The notes beneath the pieces are model-generated. The model saw only the letters and a list, made by a program, of their open reading frames with translations, did no database searches and was not told where the DNA came from. DNA of 64,000 bases from Lentisphaeria bacterium (GTDB lineage: Bacteria > Verrucomicrobiota > Lentisphaeria > Victivallales > UBA1829), in assembly GCA_003526375.1 (NCBI GenBank), contig DPDG01000052.1:74520-138519 (forward strand). Reading direction: 5' to 3'. Below are positions 16,988 to 25,445 of this stretch, in pieces. How positions within the stretch are numbered: position 1 is the stretch's first letter; each line of letters begins with the position of its first letter. Made by a program: the position numbers and the translations under genes.

Positions 16988-17030
16988 CTGCGCCGGAATA
17001 GTGTTATCCTTTCCTGGCGCAGTGTTTTTT
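16988..17030 (+). terminator. Orphan plus-strand terminator-like hairpin
   Basis: A stem CTGCGCC/GGCGCAG (16988-16994, 17016-17022) with inner GGAA/TTCC pairing is followed by TGTTTTTT. No plus-strand gene precedes it, so it may end an unseen small transcript. Confidence 0.5.
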
Positions 17031-17048
17031 CAACCTGCCGATTTGCCA

Positions 17049-17873
17049 TCAATTTACGCTTTTACCGGCGATGAAGCGCTGTATGTCGTCAAAGACTTTA
17101 CGCTGAACCGGACGCTCAAGCGAATAGAAAAAGCCGTGTTCCGCGTTCTTATAGACTTTCCACTGTGATGGAATACCGAGACTGTTGTGCTCCCTGACGA
17201 GTTCAAGAGTCATGGACGAGGGGAACATGTGCTCGTTTTCCGCTTCCAGAAACAGCAGCGGCGGATTGTCCCTGCGAATATATCTGCGCAGAGAAAGCGC
17301 CTGAAAACGTTTGGGATCCGTCTCATACATGCATCCCGCGGCAAAAAACTGCATGGCGTGCCAGATATGAGGGAAGATATCCTGCCAGGGTTCGAAAACA
17401 ACCGGCGTGGACTGCAGGAACCCGCACGAGGGTTTGACCCATTCATTCCGGAGTTCGCAGTGTTCGCCGCATTCCCCGGGAGCGGCGCAGAGAAGCAATG
17501 AGGCGAGATGCGCGCCTGCCGAGGTGCCGAATACCGCGATCTTCTGCGGACGGCCCATTGTCTTCAGGAGGGACACGAAACGGTCGTAGGATTCGCGGAT
17601 GTCCTGAAGCTGGTCGAAAGCCGTGACGCCGGGGCTGTCGCTGAATCTGACGGGACCGGGCAGCCGGTAGTCGGTGGAAGCGCAGATATAGCCGAGTTCA
17701 TTGTACTTTTCCATGATCTGGTGGAATCCGGTTCTGCTTCCGGCATTCCAGCCGCCCCCGTGAACAAAAAACAACGCGGTATCCTGTGTGGCGGTTTCCG
17801 GCAGGAAAAGATCGAAAACCCTGCCGCAGATCAGAGGCGAGTCGAGATAATAAGATTGGAACTCATGTTTCAT
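17049..17873 (-). CDS. Alpha/beta hydrolase, hormone-sensitive-lipase-like esterase
   Basis: This 274-residue protein carries the HGGGW oxyanion-hole motif (about residue 37), the nucleophile elbow GTSAG, a late acidic residue and EHGFF with the catalytic His. The start ATG at 17873 follows AAAAGGAG; a longer upstream frame adds residues without a ribosome site. It follows the MFS gene by 16 bases and forms an operon with it. There is no signal peptide, so it probably removes acetyl or other acyl groups from compounds brought in by that transporter. Confidence 0.85.
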   Translation of the reverse strand: MKHEFQSYYLDSPLICGRVFDLFLPETATQDTALFFVHGGGWNAGSRTGFHQIMEKYNELGYICASTDYRLPGPVRFSDSPGVTAFDQLQDIRESYDRFVSLLKTMGRPQKIAVFGTSAGAHLASLLLCAAPGECGEHCELRNEWVKPSCGFLQSTPVVFEPWQDIFPHIWHAMQFFAAGCMYETDPKRFQALSLRRYIRRDNPPLLFLEAENEHMFPSSMTLELVREHNSLGIPSQWKVYKNAEHGFFYSLERPVQRKVFDDIQRFIAGKSVN

Positions 17874-17889
17874 GGTATTCTCCTTTTTT

Positions 17890-19164
17890 TTAGAGAGTGG
17901 TTTCAGCACAGTTTTCCCCGTTTGTTTCACGCAGACGGAATGAATTGTAAACGACGACGCATGAGAGCAGGAAAAGGAAGGTGAAAACGACAAGATAGGA
18001 ATTCCTGCCGTAAATGTGAACACTGTCCTTGAGCACAGGCGGGAAGAGATCCATCAGGATTCCGGTGAGACTGCCCAGGATTGCGACTGTAATATACGCA
18101 TAGAAATTCATGAAGCTGACGGAGACTCCTACCACATTCGGGAGATTCGTCTCCCGGAGCAGGGAAATCGTGACAGGCGCGACATTCGCCGTAATGGTCA
18201 AGGTGCAGAAGAACAGGGCGATCCATTGAGTGCGGCAGTCAAAACCGATTGCCAGCAGCAGAGCGAGAAAGGACAGAATACAGCCCAGTCCTGCGGTCCG
18301 GACGAAGACCCTGCGCCGGTTGCCGAGGAGACGGCTCAGAGAGGCGGCGAAGAAACTGGACACCGCAGAGAGCACTCCCATGAGGGAGAGAATCCATGCC
18401 GCGCGGACTTCTCCCATGAAGCAGAAATCCTCCAGAAATTTCTTGCCGATGACCGTCTGGAGAACATAGTACAGCCCGAAATTGATCCCGGAAAACAGAA
18501 ACAGACTGCGGTTGTGGCGGCGTTTGAGCAATTCCAGAAACGGGGTGAAACTGAAAGGAACATTCTGAATCGCCGGCATTTTCAATGTGAATTTGATTCC
18601 GACAAAGATCAGGTAAGCCAGAAAGGTTGCCGCGGCTATGATCTTCAGCATCATGCGCCAGCCGACAATCTGCACTCCGGCAATGAAAGGAGCATTCGCC
18701 ATGATTCCGCCTGTGTAGCCGATCAGAACCAGAAGTCCGAGCATTACCGTGAAATTTCTGGTAAAAGTCCGGGCGGTTTCCTTGACCAGGCTCAGGTAGA
18801 CGGCGCTGGCTCCGAGTCCGACAATCGCTCTGCTGAAATAGAGCATGAAGAGAGAGTCCGAAAAGGGGAATACCGCGGAACCGATACAGAACAGGAGCGC
18901 TCCCGTTGCGATGACTCTGCATCCTCCGAAGCGGTCCACCAGAAGCCCGATGACCAGTTGGTTCAGTGCGTAAACATACATGAATGCCGAGCCGAGATTC
19001 GTGACATAGGCAGCGGAAACATTCAGGCTTTTCTGAAGTTCATCGAAGATGGAGCCGGGAATGGCGACTCTCTGGACGTTGGCGAAGAAGTAAAGAATGG
19101 AACCGCAGAGGAGAAGAATCCATAAGCGGAACTTCCGGTGAACCAGCGTATTCAATTTTTCCAA
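17890..19164 (-). CDS. Major facilitator superfamily transporter
   Basis: This protein of about 424 residues has roughly twelve hydrophobic helices and the MFS loop signature GLLVDRFGGCRVI between helices 2 and 3. The start is likely TTG at 19164 behind an AGGAG, but spacing is short (3 bases), so the true start may be a few codons further in. It is cotranscribed with the esterase downstream. The substrate is unknown; the coupling to an esterase suggests an acylated small molecule or sugar. Confidence 0.85.
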   Translation of the reverse strand: MEKLNTLVHRKFRLWILLLCGSILYFFANVQRVAIPGSIFDELQKSLNVSAAYVTNLGSAFMYVYALNQLVIGLLVDRFGGCRVIATGALLFCIGSAVFPFSDSLFMLYFSRAIVGLGASAVYLSLVKETARTFTRNFTVMLGLLVLIGYTGGIMANAPFIAGVQIVGWRMMLKIIAAATFLAYLIFVGIKFTLKMPAIQNVPFSFTPFLELLKRRHNRSLFLFSGINFGLYYVLQTVIGKKFLEDFCFMGEVRAAWILSLMGVLSAVSSFFAASLSRLLGNRRRVFVRTAGLGCILSFLALLLAIGFDCRTQWIALFFCTLTITANVAPVTISLLRETNLPNVVGVSVSFMNFYAYITVAILGSLTGILMDLFPPVLKDSVHIYGRNSYLVVFTFLFLLSCVVVYNSFRLRETNGENCAETTL

Positions 19165-19378
19165 AATCTCCTGATTTATATCTGCAATGTATTCCGGATT
19201 TCTCGGCTTCCGCTGCGTTCCTCTGCAAAGAACCTTATACAGGTGAGTTCCGGTCAGTGTTTATACTTTACTCTTGCCTTACCGGGGATTCAAGTGATAA
19301 ATTCAGTTTCTTTGCTGTTTGTAAAATATTTGTTGTGATTGTATATTGTCATTTTCAATAAAAAACGGGATAGCTGTC

Positions 19379-19930
19379 ATGTGGTTTGCTCTGAAAATTA
19401 TTTTGTATCTGCTGGCGGCAGGGGGAATTCTTGCATGGTGTGCGTATTCCCTGCGGAAAAGCCGGGATCTCCTGGGAAAGTATCTGCGTTCGCTTCCGGC
19501 GAAAGAGGTGCAGGAACTGGCGGACCGCGCCGACAACTCATATGAACAACTGGCATATCTTTCCGGCAAGTGCGGGCAGACTTATGAGTCCGCTGTGTTC
19601 TATCCGGCGCATCCGGACCGGATTGCGGAATGTTTTCAGCGTTTGAGTCTGGTTCTGGATGAGCCTCTGCCCGCCGAGGTGGCATCCCACATTGCGACGG
19701 TCTACCGGGCGATGGAGGATGGAACGCTGGTCGCATATACTCTGAACGGCAGGTATGAGGGAGAGGACGTGACGTTGATTGTGACTGTCCGTTCAAGAAA
19801 AGAGAGTCTTTCCGGGACTTATCTGCTGGACCCTGCGACCGGAAAACTGACTGCCGACGACTGGGTGCAGAATCCCGTGATTACATTTTTCTGCGCAGCC
19901 CGTGGATTGGTCGGGCGGATCAGATCTTGA
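19379..19930 (+). CDS. Hypothetical membrane-anchored protein
   Basis: This 183-residue protein has one N-terminal transmembrane helix (about 2-22) and a soluble domain of about 160 residues with no motif I recognise. The domain is a mixed alpha/beta sequence, with a late strand pair (EGEDVTLIVTVRS, LSGTYLLDPATGKL) that could be a small beta fold. ATG 19379 is preferred to an upstream TTG, although the ribosome site (CGGGA) is weak. It sits between a divergent MFS gene and a hydrolase gene 97 bases downstream. Function unknown. Confidence 0.65.
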   Translation: MWFALKIILYLLAAGGILAWCAYSLRKSRDLLGKYLRSLPAKEVQELADRADNSYEQLAYLSGKCGQTYESAVFYPAHPDRIAECFQRLSLVLDEPLPAEVASHIATVYRAMEDGTLVAYTLNGRYEGEDVTLIVTVRSRKESLSGTYLLDPATGKLTADDWVQNPVITFFCAARGLVGRIRS

Positions 19931-20027
19931 AAAAAGCACAGGGAATGCCATATTATGAAAAAGGTTTTTCTGCCGGAAGCCCGCGGAGGTCACGGCATTT
20001 TCTGTATAATATATTAAGGAAAATACA

Positions 20028-20807
20028 ATGTCACAGAATTTCATTACAGATTTTCCGGGGACGCGCAGCGACTGGAACGGCTATGCGCGTTATGATTTCA
20101 AACTTGACGGCGTGGACTGCATCCTCGTGAAGCCGAATGTGCCGGAAGCTGCGGGGCGTCCGTGGTATCATCGGGCGCGCTTTTTCGGCGCGTTTCCTTT
20201 TGCCGACCTGGCTTTGCTGGAACGCGGGTGGTGCGTGACGTCCACGGATGTCGTGGAGTTGTATGGTTCTCCCGAAGCGGTGCGCCGCCTGAATCGCTTT
20301 TACGATTTCATGGTTTCCAAAGGTTACCATAAAGGGGCGGTGATTGCCGGATACAGCCGCGGCGGTTTGATTACTTACAACTGGGCTGAGAAATATCCGG
20401 AAAAGGTCGCCTGCCTCTATCTTGACAATGCTGTCTGTGATTTCAAAAGCTGGCCGGGAGGGCAGGGGAAAGTCCGTCGCTATGAAGACGAATGGCAGAG
20501 ATGCATGAAAGCTTACGGTTTTGCTTCTGAACAGGAGGCTTTGGATTACAAGGATAATCCGCTGGATCATCTGGATGTGATCGCGAAGGCGAAAATACCG
20601 GTGCTTCATGTGACCGCGATGAAAGATACGGTCGTGACCGCCGGAGAAAACGGCGAGATTGCGGTGAAACGCCTGAAAGAACTCGGCGGAATCGTCGAGG
20701 TGATCCGCAAGCCGGAAGCCGACCATCATCCGCACTGTCTTGAGAATCCCCAGCCGATTGTGGACTTCATCGAAAGGTATCGGGATTTTTCTGTAAAAAA
20801 TAAATAA
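20028..20807 (+). CDS. Alpha/beta hydrolase family protein
   Basis: This 259-residue protein has the nucleophile elbow GYSRGG (Ser near 107) and a terminal ADHHPHCLEN segment with candidate catalytic histidines. No signal peptide is seen. The AAGGA ribosome site lies seven bases before ATG 20028. It is a stand-alone gene just before the ribosomal-protein cluster. It is probably a cytoplasmic esterase or peptidase-like hydrolase; the substrate is unknown. Confidence 0.78.
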   Translation: MSQNFITDFPGTRSDWNGYARYDFKLDGVDCILVKPNVPEAAGRPWYHRARFFGAFPFADLALLERGWCVTSTDVVELYGSPEAVRRLNRFYDFMVSKGYHKGAVIAGYSRGGLITYNWAEKYPEKVACLYLDNAVCDFKSWPGGQGKVRRYEDEWQRCMKAYGFASEQEALDYKDNPLDHLDVIAKAKIPVLHVTAMKDTVVTAGENGEIAVKRLKELGGIVEVIRKPEADHHPHCLENPQPIVDFIERYRDFSVKNK

Positions 20808-20834
20808 AAAAATATTTTTTTACGGAAAGGCCGC

Positions 20835-20862
20835 TTGCAAAGCCGGAAAAAGGTGTTATAGT
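20835..20862 (+). promoter_or_regulatory. Candidate promoter of the rpmJ-rplQ operon
   Basis: TTGCAA (20835-20840) and TATAGT (20857-20862) have a 16-base spacer. They would give a leader of about 125 bases before rpmJ. Confidence 0.6.
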
Positions 20863-20930
20863 TATTGCTTCGTGCGTGTTTAGTCGAGAGTCGCGTCTTG
20901 GCTGCATTCCAAAACTCGTACGCGTGATGT

Positions 20931-20947
20931 GCTCCTTGAACAGGAGC
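20931..20947 (+). promoter_or_regulatory. Leader hairpin upstream of rpmJ
   Basis: GCTCCT-TGAAC-AGGAGC forms a 6-bp hairpin within the rpmJ leader. It contains an AGGAG sequence in its 3' arm with no start codon at useful distance. It may be part of ribosomal-protein autoregulation; this is speculative. Confidence 0.3.
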
Positions 20948-20995
20948 GGAACCAGTAAGTAATGGAATAAAAATTTTAAATTTGAGGCTGCACTT

Positions 20996-21112
20996 ATGAA
21001 AGTTAGGGCGTCCATCAAACGCAGGTGCGAATCCTGCCAGATAATCAAACGCAAAGGCACGGTTCGCGTTGTATGTTCACGCAATCCGCGTCATAAACAG
21101 AAACAAGGTTAA
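20996..21112 (+). CDS. rpmJ: Ribosomal protein bL36
   Basis: This 38-residue protein starts MKVRASIKRRC and has the full zinc-ribbon ligand set: Cys11, Cys14, Cys27 and His33 (C-X2-C-X12-C-X5-H). It is therefore the zinc-binding C+ form. It is the first gene of the cluster, 19 bases before rpsM, the usual rpmJ position. Confidence 0.95.
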   Translation: MKVRASIKRRCESCQIIKRKGTVRVVCSRNPRHKQKQG

Positions 21113-21131
21113 ATCGGAGAACCCAAGAGAC

Positions 21132-21563
21132 ATGCCTAGAATCATAGGAGTTGACATCCCGGGGAACAAGCGCATCGAATACGCCCTCCGGTACATCTAC
21201 GGAATCGGACCCGCTGTTGCAGCGGAACTTGTGAAACGCGCCAAAATCAAGCCTGGCACCAAAGCCAACCAGATAACAGACGAGAATATCGCCACCATCA
21301 CGACGATGCTTCAGAATGAGTTCGTTGTCGAAGGCGATCTCAGACGTTCTCTCGCTCAGGATATCAGACGCCTTCAGGCGATCAACTGCTATCGCGGAAC
21401 ACGCCACCGCAAGAATCTGCCCTGCCATGGTCAGCGCACCCGTACCAATGCCCGTACAAGAAAAGGCAAGAAGGTTACAGTCGGCGCCATCCGTGACAAA
21501 ACACAGAGAAAGATCGAGAAGAGCGGCAGTCCTGCTCCCGCCGCTCCCGCAGGCAAGAAATAA
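21132..21563 (+). CDS. rpsM: Ribosomal protein uS13
   Basis: This 143-residue protein of the small subunit head contacts tRNA and the subunit bridge. It begins MPRIIGVDIPG, has the RYIYGIG segment and the basic CHGQRTRTNARTRKGK C-terminal region. The ATG at 21132, with GGAGA upstream, is the conserved start; a longer frame to 21069 overlaps rpmJ. It is longer than the usual ~120-126 residues because of a C-terminal Ala/Pro/Lys extension ending PAPAAPAGKK. Confidence 0.96.
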   Translation: MPRIIGVDIPGNKRIEYALRYIYGIGPAVAAELVKRAKIKPGTKANQITDENIATITTMLQNEFVVEGDLRRSLAQDIRRLQAINCYRGTRHRKNLPCHGQRTRTNARTRKGKKVTVGAIRDKTQRKIEKSGSPAPAAPAGKK

Positions 21564-21621
21564 GCTGGCGGCATAATCTGTTATCAATCAACACAATCAA
21601 CCGAAAGGCTTTGTAAATACC

Positions 21622-22086
21622 ATGGCTGACGAAAAAAAGGAAACAGCTCCCGTCGTCGCTGAAAACGTGGAAGCTGCCGCCGCCGCAGAGACCGCCAAGG
21701 CTCCTGCCGCGGATGTCAAGCGCAAGAAAGGCGGACGTTACGTCCCGTCCGGAATCGCTTTTATTCTGGCTACATTCAATAATACAAAAGTAACCTTCAC
21801 CGACCTGCACGGCAATGTGCTCTGCTGGTCCACCTCCGGCAAAAACGGATTCAAAGGCTCGAGAAAAAGCACGGCTTATGCCGCTCAGGTCGTAGCTGCG
21901 GATGCCGCGAAAAAGGCCGAGGCTCTCGGTATGAAGGAAGTGGAAGTCCGGATCAACGGACCGGGCGCCGGAAGAGAATCTGCTGTCAGAGGCATTGCTT
22001 CCATCGGTATGGAAATCAATGCGATCAAGGACATCACTCCTGTTCCGCACAACGGATGCAGACCTCCGAAAAGACGCCGTGTCTGA
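21622..22086 (+). CDS. rpsK: Ribosomal protein uS11
   Basis: This 154-residue protein of the small-subunit platform contains ATFNNTKVTFTDLHGN, STSGKNGFKGSRKSTAYAAQ and the NGCRPPKRRRV C-terminus. About the first 38 residues are a low-complexity Ala/Glu/Lys extension absent from most bacterial S11 proteins. It has an AAAGG ribosome site. The next gene is rpoA; rpsD, usually placed here, is missing from the cluster. Confidence 0.96.
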   Translation: MADEKKETAPVVAENVEAAAAAETAKAPAADVKRKKGGRYVPSGIAFILATFNNTKVTFTDLHGNVLCWSTSGKNGFKGSRKSTAYAAQVVAADAAKKAEALGMKEVEVRINGPGAGRESAVRGIASIGMEINAIKDITPVPHNGCRPPKRRRV

Positions 22087-22175
22087 TGTGATGTATCCCG
22101 GGCGCGGCAGCAAGCCGCACCCGGTGTGATTAACCCCGGACTTTTAACCCGAAAATACTTGGAGGATTATACAAG

Positions 22176-23201
22176 ATGGCTGCTGTATCCGGATTTCCGA
22201 TGCCTCAATCCCTTGTGATGGAGGAACATACTGCTACAGACACTTATGCCAAGTTCATTGCAGCTCCCTTTCAGAGCGGTTTTGGACATACGATAGGCAA
22301 TTCCCTTCGCAGGGTCTTGCTTTCATCTCTTGAGGGTTCTGCTATCTCTGCCGTAAGAATCGAAGGCGTTTCCCATGAGTTTACGACTCTGCCGAATGTC
22401 GCCGAGGATATTACGGAGATCATCCTGAACCTGAAAAAGGTCAAACTTAATCTTCACACAGATCCGCCGAAGACTCTTGAGATCAAGAAAAGTGTTGCAG
22501 GCCCTGTTACCGCCGGTGATATCATCACCGATGGAACCGTTGAGGTTCTCAACCCTGACCAGATCATCTGCACGCTTGACAAGGACGTTCCTTTCCGGGC
22601 GGAAATCGAAATCTCCAGAGGCAGGGGCTGGTGCCCCGCTGAAAAGAACAAGCTTCCGACGCATCCTTACGGAACGATTCTTGTCGATTGCCTTTTCAGT
22701 CCTGTGACCCATGTCCGTTATCAGGTCGGCGCCGCCCGCGTCGGAGAAGAGACGGAAATGGACAGCCTTGCTCTTGAGATTTACACCGACGGCAGAATCT
22801 CTCCGAAGGATGCTCTTGAGAAGGCGGCAAAGATTCTTAAAGATCACCTCCGTCCCTTCCTCGGAAGCCAGATGACGGAAGATGATGCCCTCGCGGCGAT
22901 CAGCGAGGAGGAGCAGAAGCTGTTCCGCATTCTTTCTCAGGATGTCGAAGTGCTGGATCTCTCCGTCAGAGCTATGAACTGCTTGAACAATGCAAATATC
23001 AAGCTGCTCGGCGAGCTCTGCATGAAGACGGAATCCCGTATGCTCAAGTTCCGCAACTTCGGTAAGAAGTCCCTTGACGAAATCAAGGAAAAGCTGTCAG
23101 AGAACAATCTGTCTCTCGGCATGACTTTCAGTGAAGAACTCAGTAATGCAATTCAGGCCGAAGCCGACCGGGCGAAGGCCGTTAAGAAAGAGGAGGCGTA
23201 A
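22176..23201 (+). CDS. rpoA: RNA polymerase subunit alpha
   Basis: This 341-residue protein has the N-terminal assembly domain (about 1-235; GFGHTIGNSLRRVLLSSLEG is the dimer-interface helix) and, after a linker, the C-terminal DNA- and activator-binding domain (about 255-320; LSVRAMNCLNNANI, FGKKSLDEIKEKL). A TGGAGGA ribosome site precedes the ATG. Length and domain order are normal. rplQ begins five bases after its stop. Confidence 0.97.
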   Translation: MAAVSGFPMPQSLVMEEHTATDTYAKFIAAPFQSGFGHTIGNSLRRVLLSSLEGSAISAVRIEGVSHEFTTLPNVAEDITEIILNLKKVKLNLHTDPPKTLEIKKSVAGPVTAGDIITDGTVEVLNPDQIICTLDKDVPFRAEIEISRGRGWCPAEKNKLPTHPYGTILVDCLFSPVTHVRYQVGAARVGEETEMDSLALEIYTDGRISPKDALEKAAKILKDHLRPFLGSQMTEDDALAAISEEEQKLFRILSQDVEVLDLSVRAMNCLNNANIKLLGELCMKTESRMLKFRNFGKKSLDEIKEKLSENNLSLGMTFSEELSNAIQAEADRAKAVKKEEA

Positions 23202-23206
23202 TTGCT

Positions 23207-23698
23207 ATGCGTCATCTTAGAAAAATAGCGAAACTCGGCCGTAACTCCGGCCATAGAAAGGCTTTGCTTGTCAATATGGCATGCAGCCTGATCGAACATG
23301 ATCAGATCGAAACGACTGTGAACCGTGCGAAAGAGGTCCGCAGACTCGTAGACAGACTCATCACATACGGAAAAAAAGGCGGAGAGCACAATCGCCGTCT
23401 TGCAATTGCCAGAATCAAAGACAATACGCCTTCTGACAAGGCGCAGACCAAGAAAGCTGTCATTACGAAGCTTTTTGGTGATCTTGCCACGCGTTTTGCC
23501 GAGAGAAACGGCGGTTACACCAGAATCATCCGCACCGGAAAACGTGTAGGCGATGCCGCGGATGCATGTATTCTCCAGTTTGTCGAAGCCGGTGCTCCCG
23601 CTTCCAGGAAGAAATCCGCCGCTCCGGTCGAAGCGAAGCCGGAAGCTCCTGCTGCAGAAGCGAAAGCGGAAGTTCCTGCTGAAGAGGTCAAGGCATAA
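23207..23698 (+). CDS. rplQ: Ribosomal protein bL17
   Basis: This 163-residue large-subunit protein starts MRHLRKIAKLGRNSGHRKAL, the conserved N-terminus, and shows ANxVRRLVDRLITYGKK-like sequence. The usual length is about 116-130; the excess is a C-terminal Ala/Pro/Glu/Lys tail of some 35 residues (SAAPVEAKPEAPAAEAKAEV and onward). It is the last gene of the operon, followed by a terminator. Confidence 0.96.
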   Translation: MRHLRKIAKLGRNSGHRKALLVNMACSLIEHDQIETTVNRAKEVRRLVDRLITYGKKGGEHNRRLAIARIKDNTPSDKAQTKKAVITKLFGDLATRFAERNGGYTRIIRTGKRVGDAADACILQFVEAGAPASRKKSAAPVEAKPEAPAAEAKAEVPAEEVKA

Positions 23699-23721
23699 TC
23701 TGATTTCTCAGATCATTTCAG

Positions 23722-23753
23722 ACCCTGTCATGGAAACATGGCGGGGTTTTTTA
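23722..23753 (+). terminator. Terminator of the rpmJ-rplQ operon
   Basis: The hairpin ACCCTG-TCATG/CATG-GCGGGGT with a GAAA tetraloop (23722-23746) is followed by six T. Confidence 0.85.
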
Positions 23754-23766
23754 TTGTCCTGAAGGG

Positions 23767-23810
23767 GACAAAAAAAAGACCGGATCGAAAGAATTCCGAT
23801 CCAGTCTTTG
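23767..23810 (-). terminator. Terminator of the small lipoprotein gene
   Basis: The stem AAAGAC-GGATCG/CGATCC-GTCTTT, with one mismatch and an 8-base loop, ends on the minus strand in an uninterrupted T-run (AAAAAAAA on the plus strand at 23770-23777). It lies just past the lipoprotein stop. Confidence 0.75.
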
Positions 23811-23830
23811 AAAACAGCTGCAAAAAACTG

Positions 23831-24220
23831 TTATTGAGCGGCAACGACCTGAAGGTCGGCAAGTTTAACCTGCTGGCCGAGCTGCCGGCTGAGAGCCTGT
23901 TCGATGGCTTCATTGCTCATTTCATCCATTTTGACTGCGACCATTCTGGAGCGGTCAATGGAGTCAATGGAAGCACTGTTCATCGCTTTGACTTCCGCCT
24001 TTGTATAATAGATGGTCTTGTTGCTGTAGTCGATCACGATAGCCACGACTCCGGGGATGATTCCGAAGAGAAGACCGCAGCAGTCGAGGACCAGAACAGC
24101 CGGATCAATCTGGGATGAAGCCGGCTTTCCTTTGCGTTCACCATAGAAGAGTGTTCCACACGCTGTGAGTTGAAGCATGAGGACTCCGGCGAGAGCGACC
24201 AACATTGATTTTTTGAACAT
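23831..24220 (-). CDS. Small lipoprotein, YceK-like
   Basis: This 129-residue protein has a lipoprotein signal with lipobox LTAC followed by GTLFYGERKG. The mature part begins with a hydrophobic stretch (AVLVLDCCGLLFGIIPGVVAIVIDY) resembling YceK-type small outer-membrane lipoproteins, then an acidic/polar C-terminal half. The start at 24220 has an AAAGGAAG ribosome site; the longer upstream frame is not plausible. Single-gene unit. Function unknown. Confidence 0.75.
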   Translation of the reverse strand: MFKKSMLVALAGVLMLQLTACGTLFYGERKGKPASSQIDPAVLVLDCCGLLFGIIPGVVAIVIDYSNKTIYYTKAEVKAMNSASIDSIDRSRMVAVKMDEMSNEAIEQALSRQLGQQVKLADLQVVAAQ

Positions 24221-24381
24221 TTTTGTTCTTCCTTTATTGTTTTGTGTTGTATGAAATAAAAGACTAAACTTCTTTAAGGTAGTATCTTTCAGTCTTTTTT
24301 CAAGGGTGCAATGGAGAAATTGGGAGGCATCGGAGAAACTGTGGATCATGCTGTTGATCTTCAATACCGCTGATTTCCCGC

Positions 24382-24409
24382 TTGACTTTTGCTGTTCATG
24401 TGGTATAAT
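24382..24409 (+). promoter_or_regulatory. Sigma70-type promoter of the EamA transporter gene
   Basis: TTGACT (24382-24387) and TATAAT (24404-24409) are separated by 16 bases, 50 bases before the start codon. Confidence 0.8.
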
Positions 24410-24459
24410 GGATTCATCCCCCTGATTTAACCGTTTTATTCTGAGGGAGGGATTTTGTC

Positions 24460-25413
24460 ATGACAGGAAATACCCGGCTTGCCGCCGCATTCTTCTGGCT
24501 CATCGTGAGTTGCCTTTGCTGGGCTGCCAACTACATTATTGCACGTCTGATGATGACTCAGACTCATTTGACGCCGTCTTCCGTGACATTCTGGCGGTAT
24601 CTTGCCGCGGCTCTGATCATGTTTTGTGCCGGAATGACGACTCTCGGCTGGAGGCGTTTCTTTGCGATCCGGCGGTCGGACTGGCTTCCGATGCTGGGGC
24701 AGGGGGCGGTAATGTCTCTGGTCAGCCTGATGCTGTTGTGGTGTGAACGTTTCAATTCCGCGATGGATGCGGCGATGGTGGATGCCGTGATTCCGGTCAT
24801 GATCATGCTGGGCAGCGTGTTCATCGGACAGAAGATCCGGATGCTTCAGTTGATCGGCATGATGATCAGTTTGAGCGGATGCCTGTTTGTCATCCGTGTC
24901 GTTACGCCGGACGGGCTCCGGCTTTCTCAGCTTCACTGGTCGGACCTTCTGATTCTCGGTTCCGCGGGAAGCTGGGCGCTGTATGTTTTGTGGGGACGCG
25001 GGACTGTCAGGCGTGTGCCGAGTCTTGTTTATACGGGCTGGACTCTGCTGTCATGCGCTGCGGCTGTCGGGATTTATTCTCTGCTGGACGGGCAGATGCT
25101 TTCCCTGCCGCGGAACTCCGAAGGATGGTGGCTCCTTGTCTGGATGATTCTCTTTCCGACGATCGGCGCATTCTGGGCGTGGAATCAGGCATCCGGCGTG
25201 TTGGCTTTGCCGATACAGAACATTTCACAGTATCTGATCCCCGTTTCAGCGGTTGTCATGGCGCACTTCATGCTCTCGGAGCCTCTTTCCGCATTTCAGA
25301 TATTCGGTATTTTCCTGATTACCTGCGGTGTGGCAATGGACCCCGCAATTTCCGCCCGGCTGAGAAGCCGGTGCGGGCGCTTTCTGCATCATGTGCGTTC
25401 CGGCAGGAAGTGA
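24460..25413 (+). CDS. EamA/DMT family transporter
   Basis: This 317-residue membrane protein has about ten hydrophobic helices arranged as two EamA repeats (about 10-145 and 160-300). GGGAGGG provides the ribosome site. It is a lone gene with a near-consensus promoter, ending convergently with the oxidoreductase gene. Substrates of this family include amino acids and small metabolites; none can be assigned here. Confidence 0.85.
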   Translation: MTGNTRLAAAFFWLIVSCLCWAANYIIARLMMTQTHLTPSSVTFWRYLAAALIMFCAGMTTLGWRRFFAIRRSDWLPMLGQGAVMSLVSLMLLWCERFNSAMDAAMVDAVIPVMIMLGSVFIGQKIRMLQLIGMMISLSGCLFVIRVVTPDGLRLSQLHWSDLLILGSAGSWALYVLWGRGTVRRVPSLVYTGWTLLSCAAAVGIYSLLDGQMLSLPRNSEGWWLLVWMILFPTIGAFWAWNQASGVLALPIQNISQYLIPVSAVVMAHFMLSEPLSAFQIFGIFLITCGVAMDPAISARLRSRCGRFLHHVRSGRK

Positions 25414-25445
25414 ACCCGTGCCGGAACACCGGTTGACTGTTATAT

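Larger units (their letters stand above)
16607..17048. other. Intergenic region with leader and repeats, no gene seen
   Basis: These 442 bases hold the likely promoter and leader of the RRM gene. They contain the 9-base direct repeat GTAATGCGT at 16881-16889 and 16944-16952, and between them an inverted pair TTACAAAT/ATTTGTAA around an A/T-rich loop. A terminator-like hairpin on the plus strand ends the region. No credible protein-coding frame was found; one 82-codon frame overlaps the RRM start and is rejected. Confidence 0.6.

Noticed and set aside
22087..22175. Assembly gap explaining the missing rpsD
   Set aside because: The intergenic sequence is continuous with a normal rpoA ribosome site, and the same order is known in chlamydiae.
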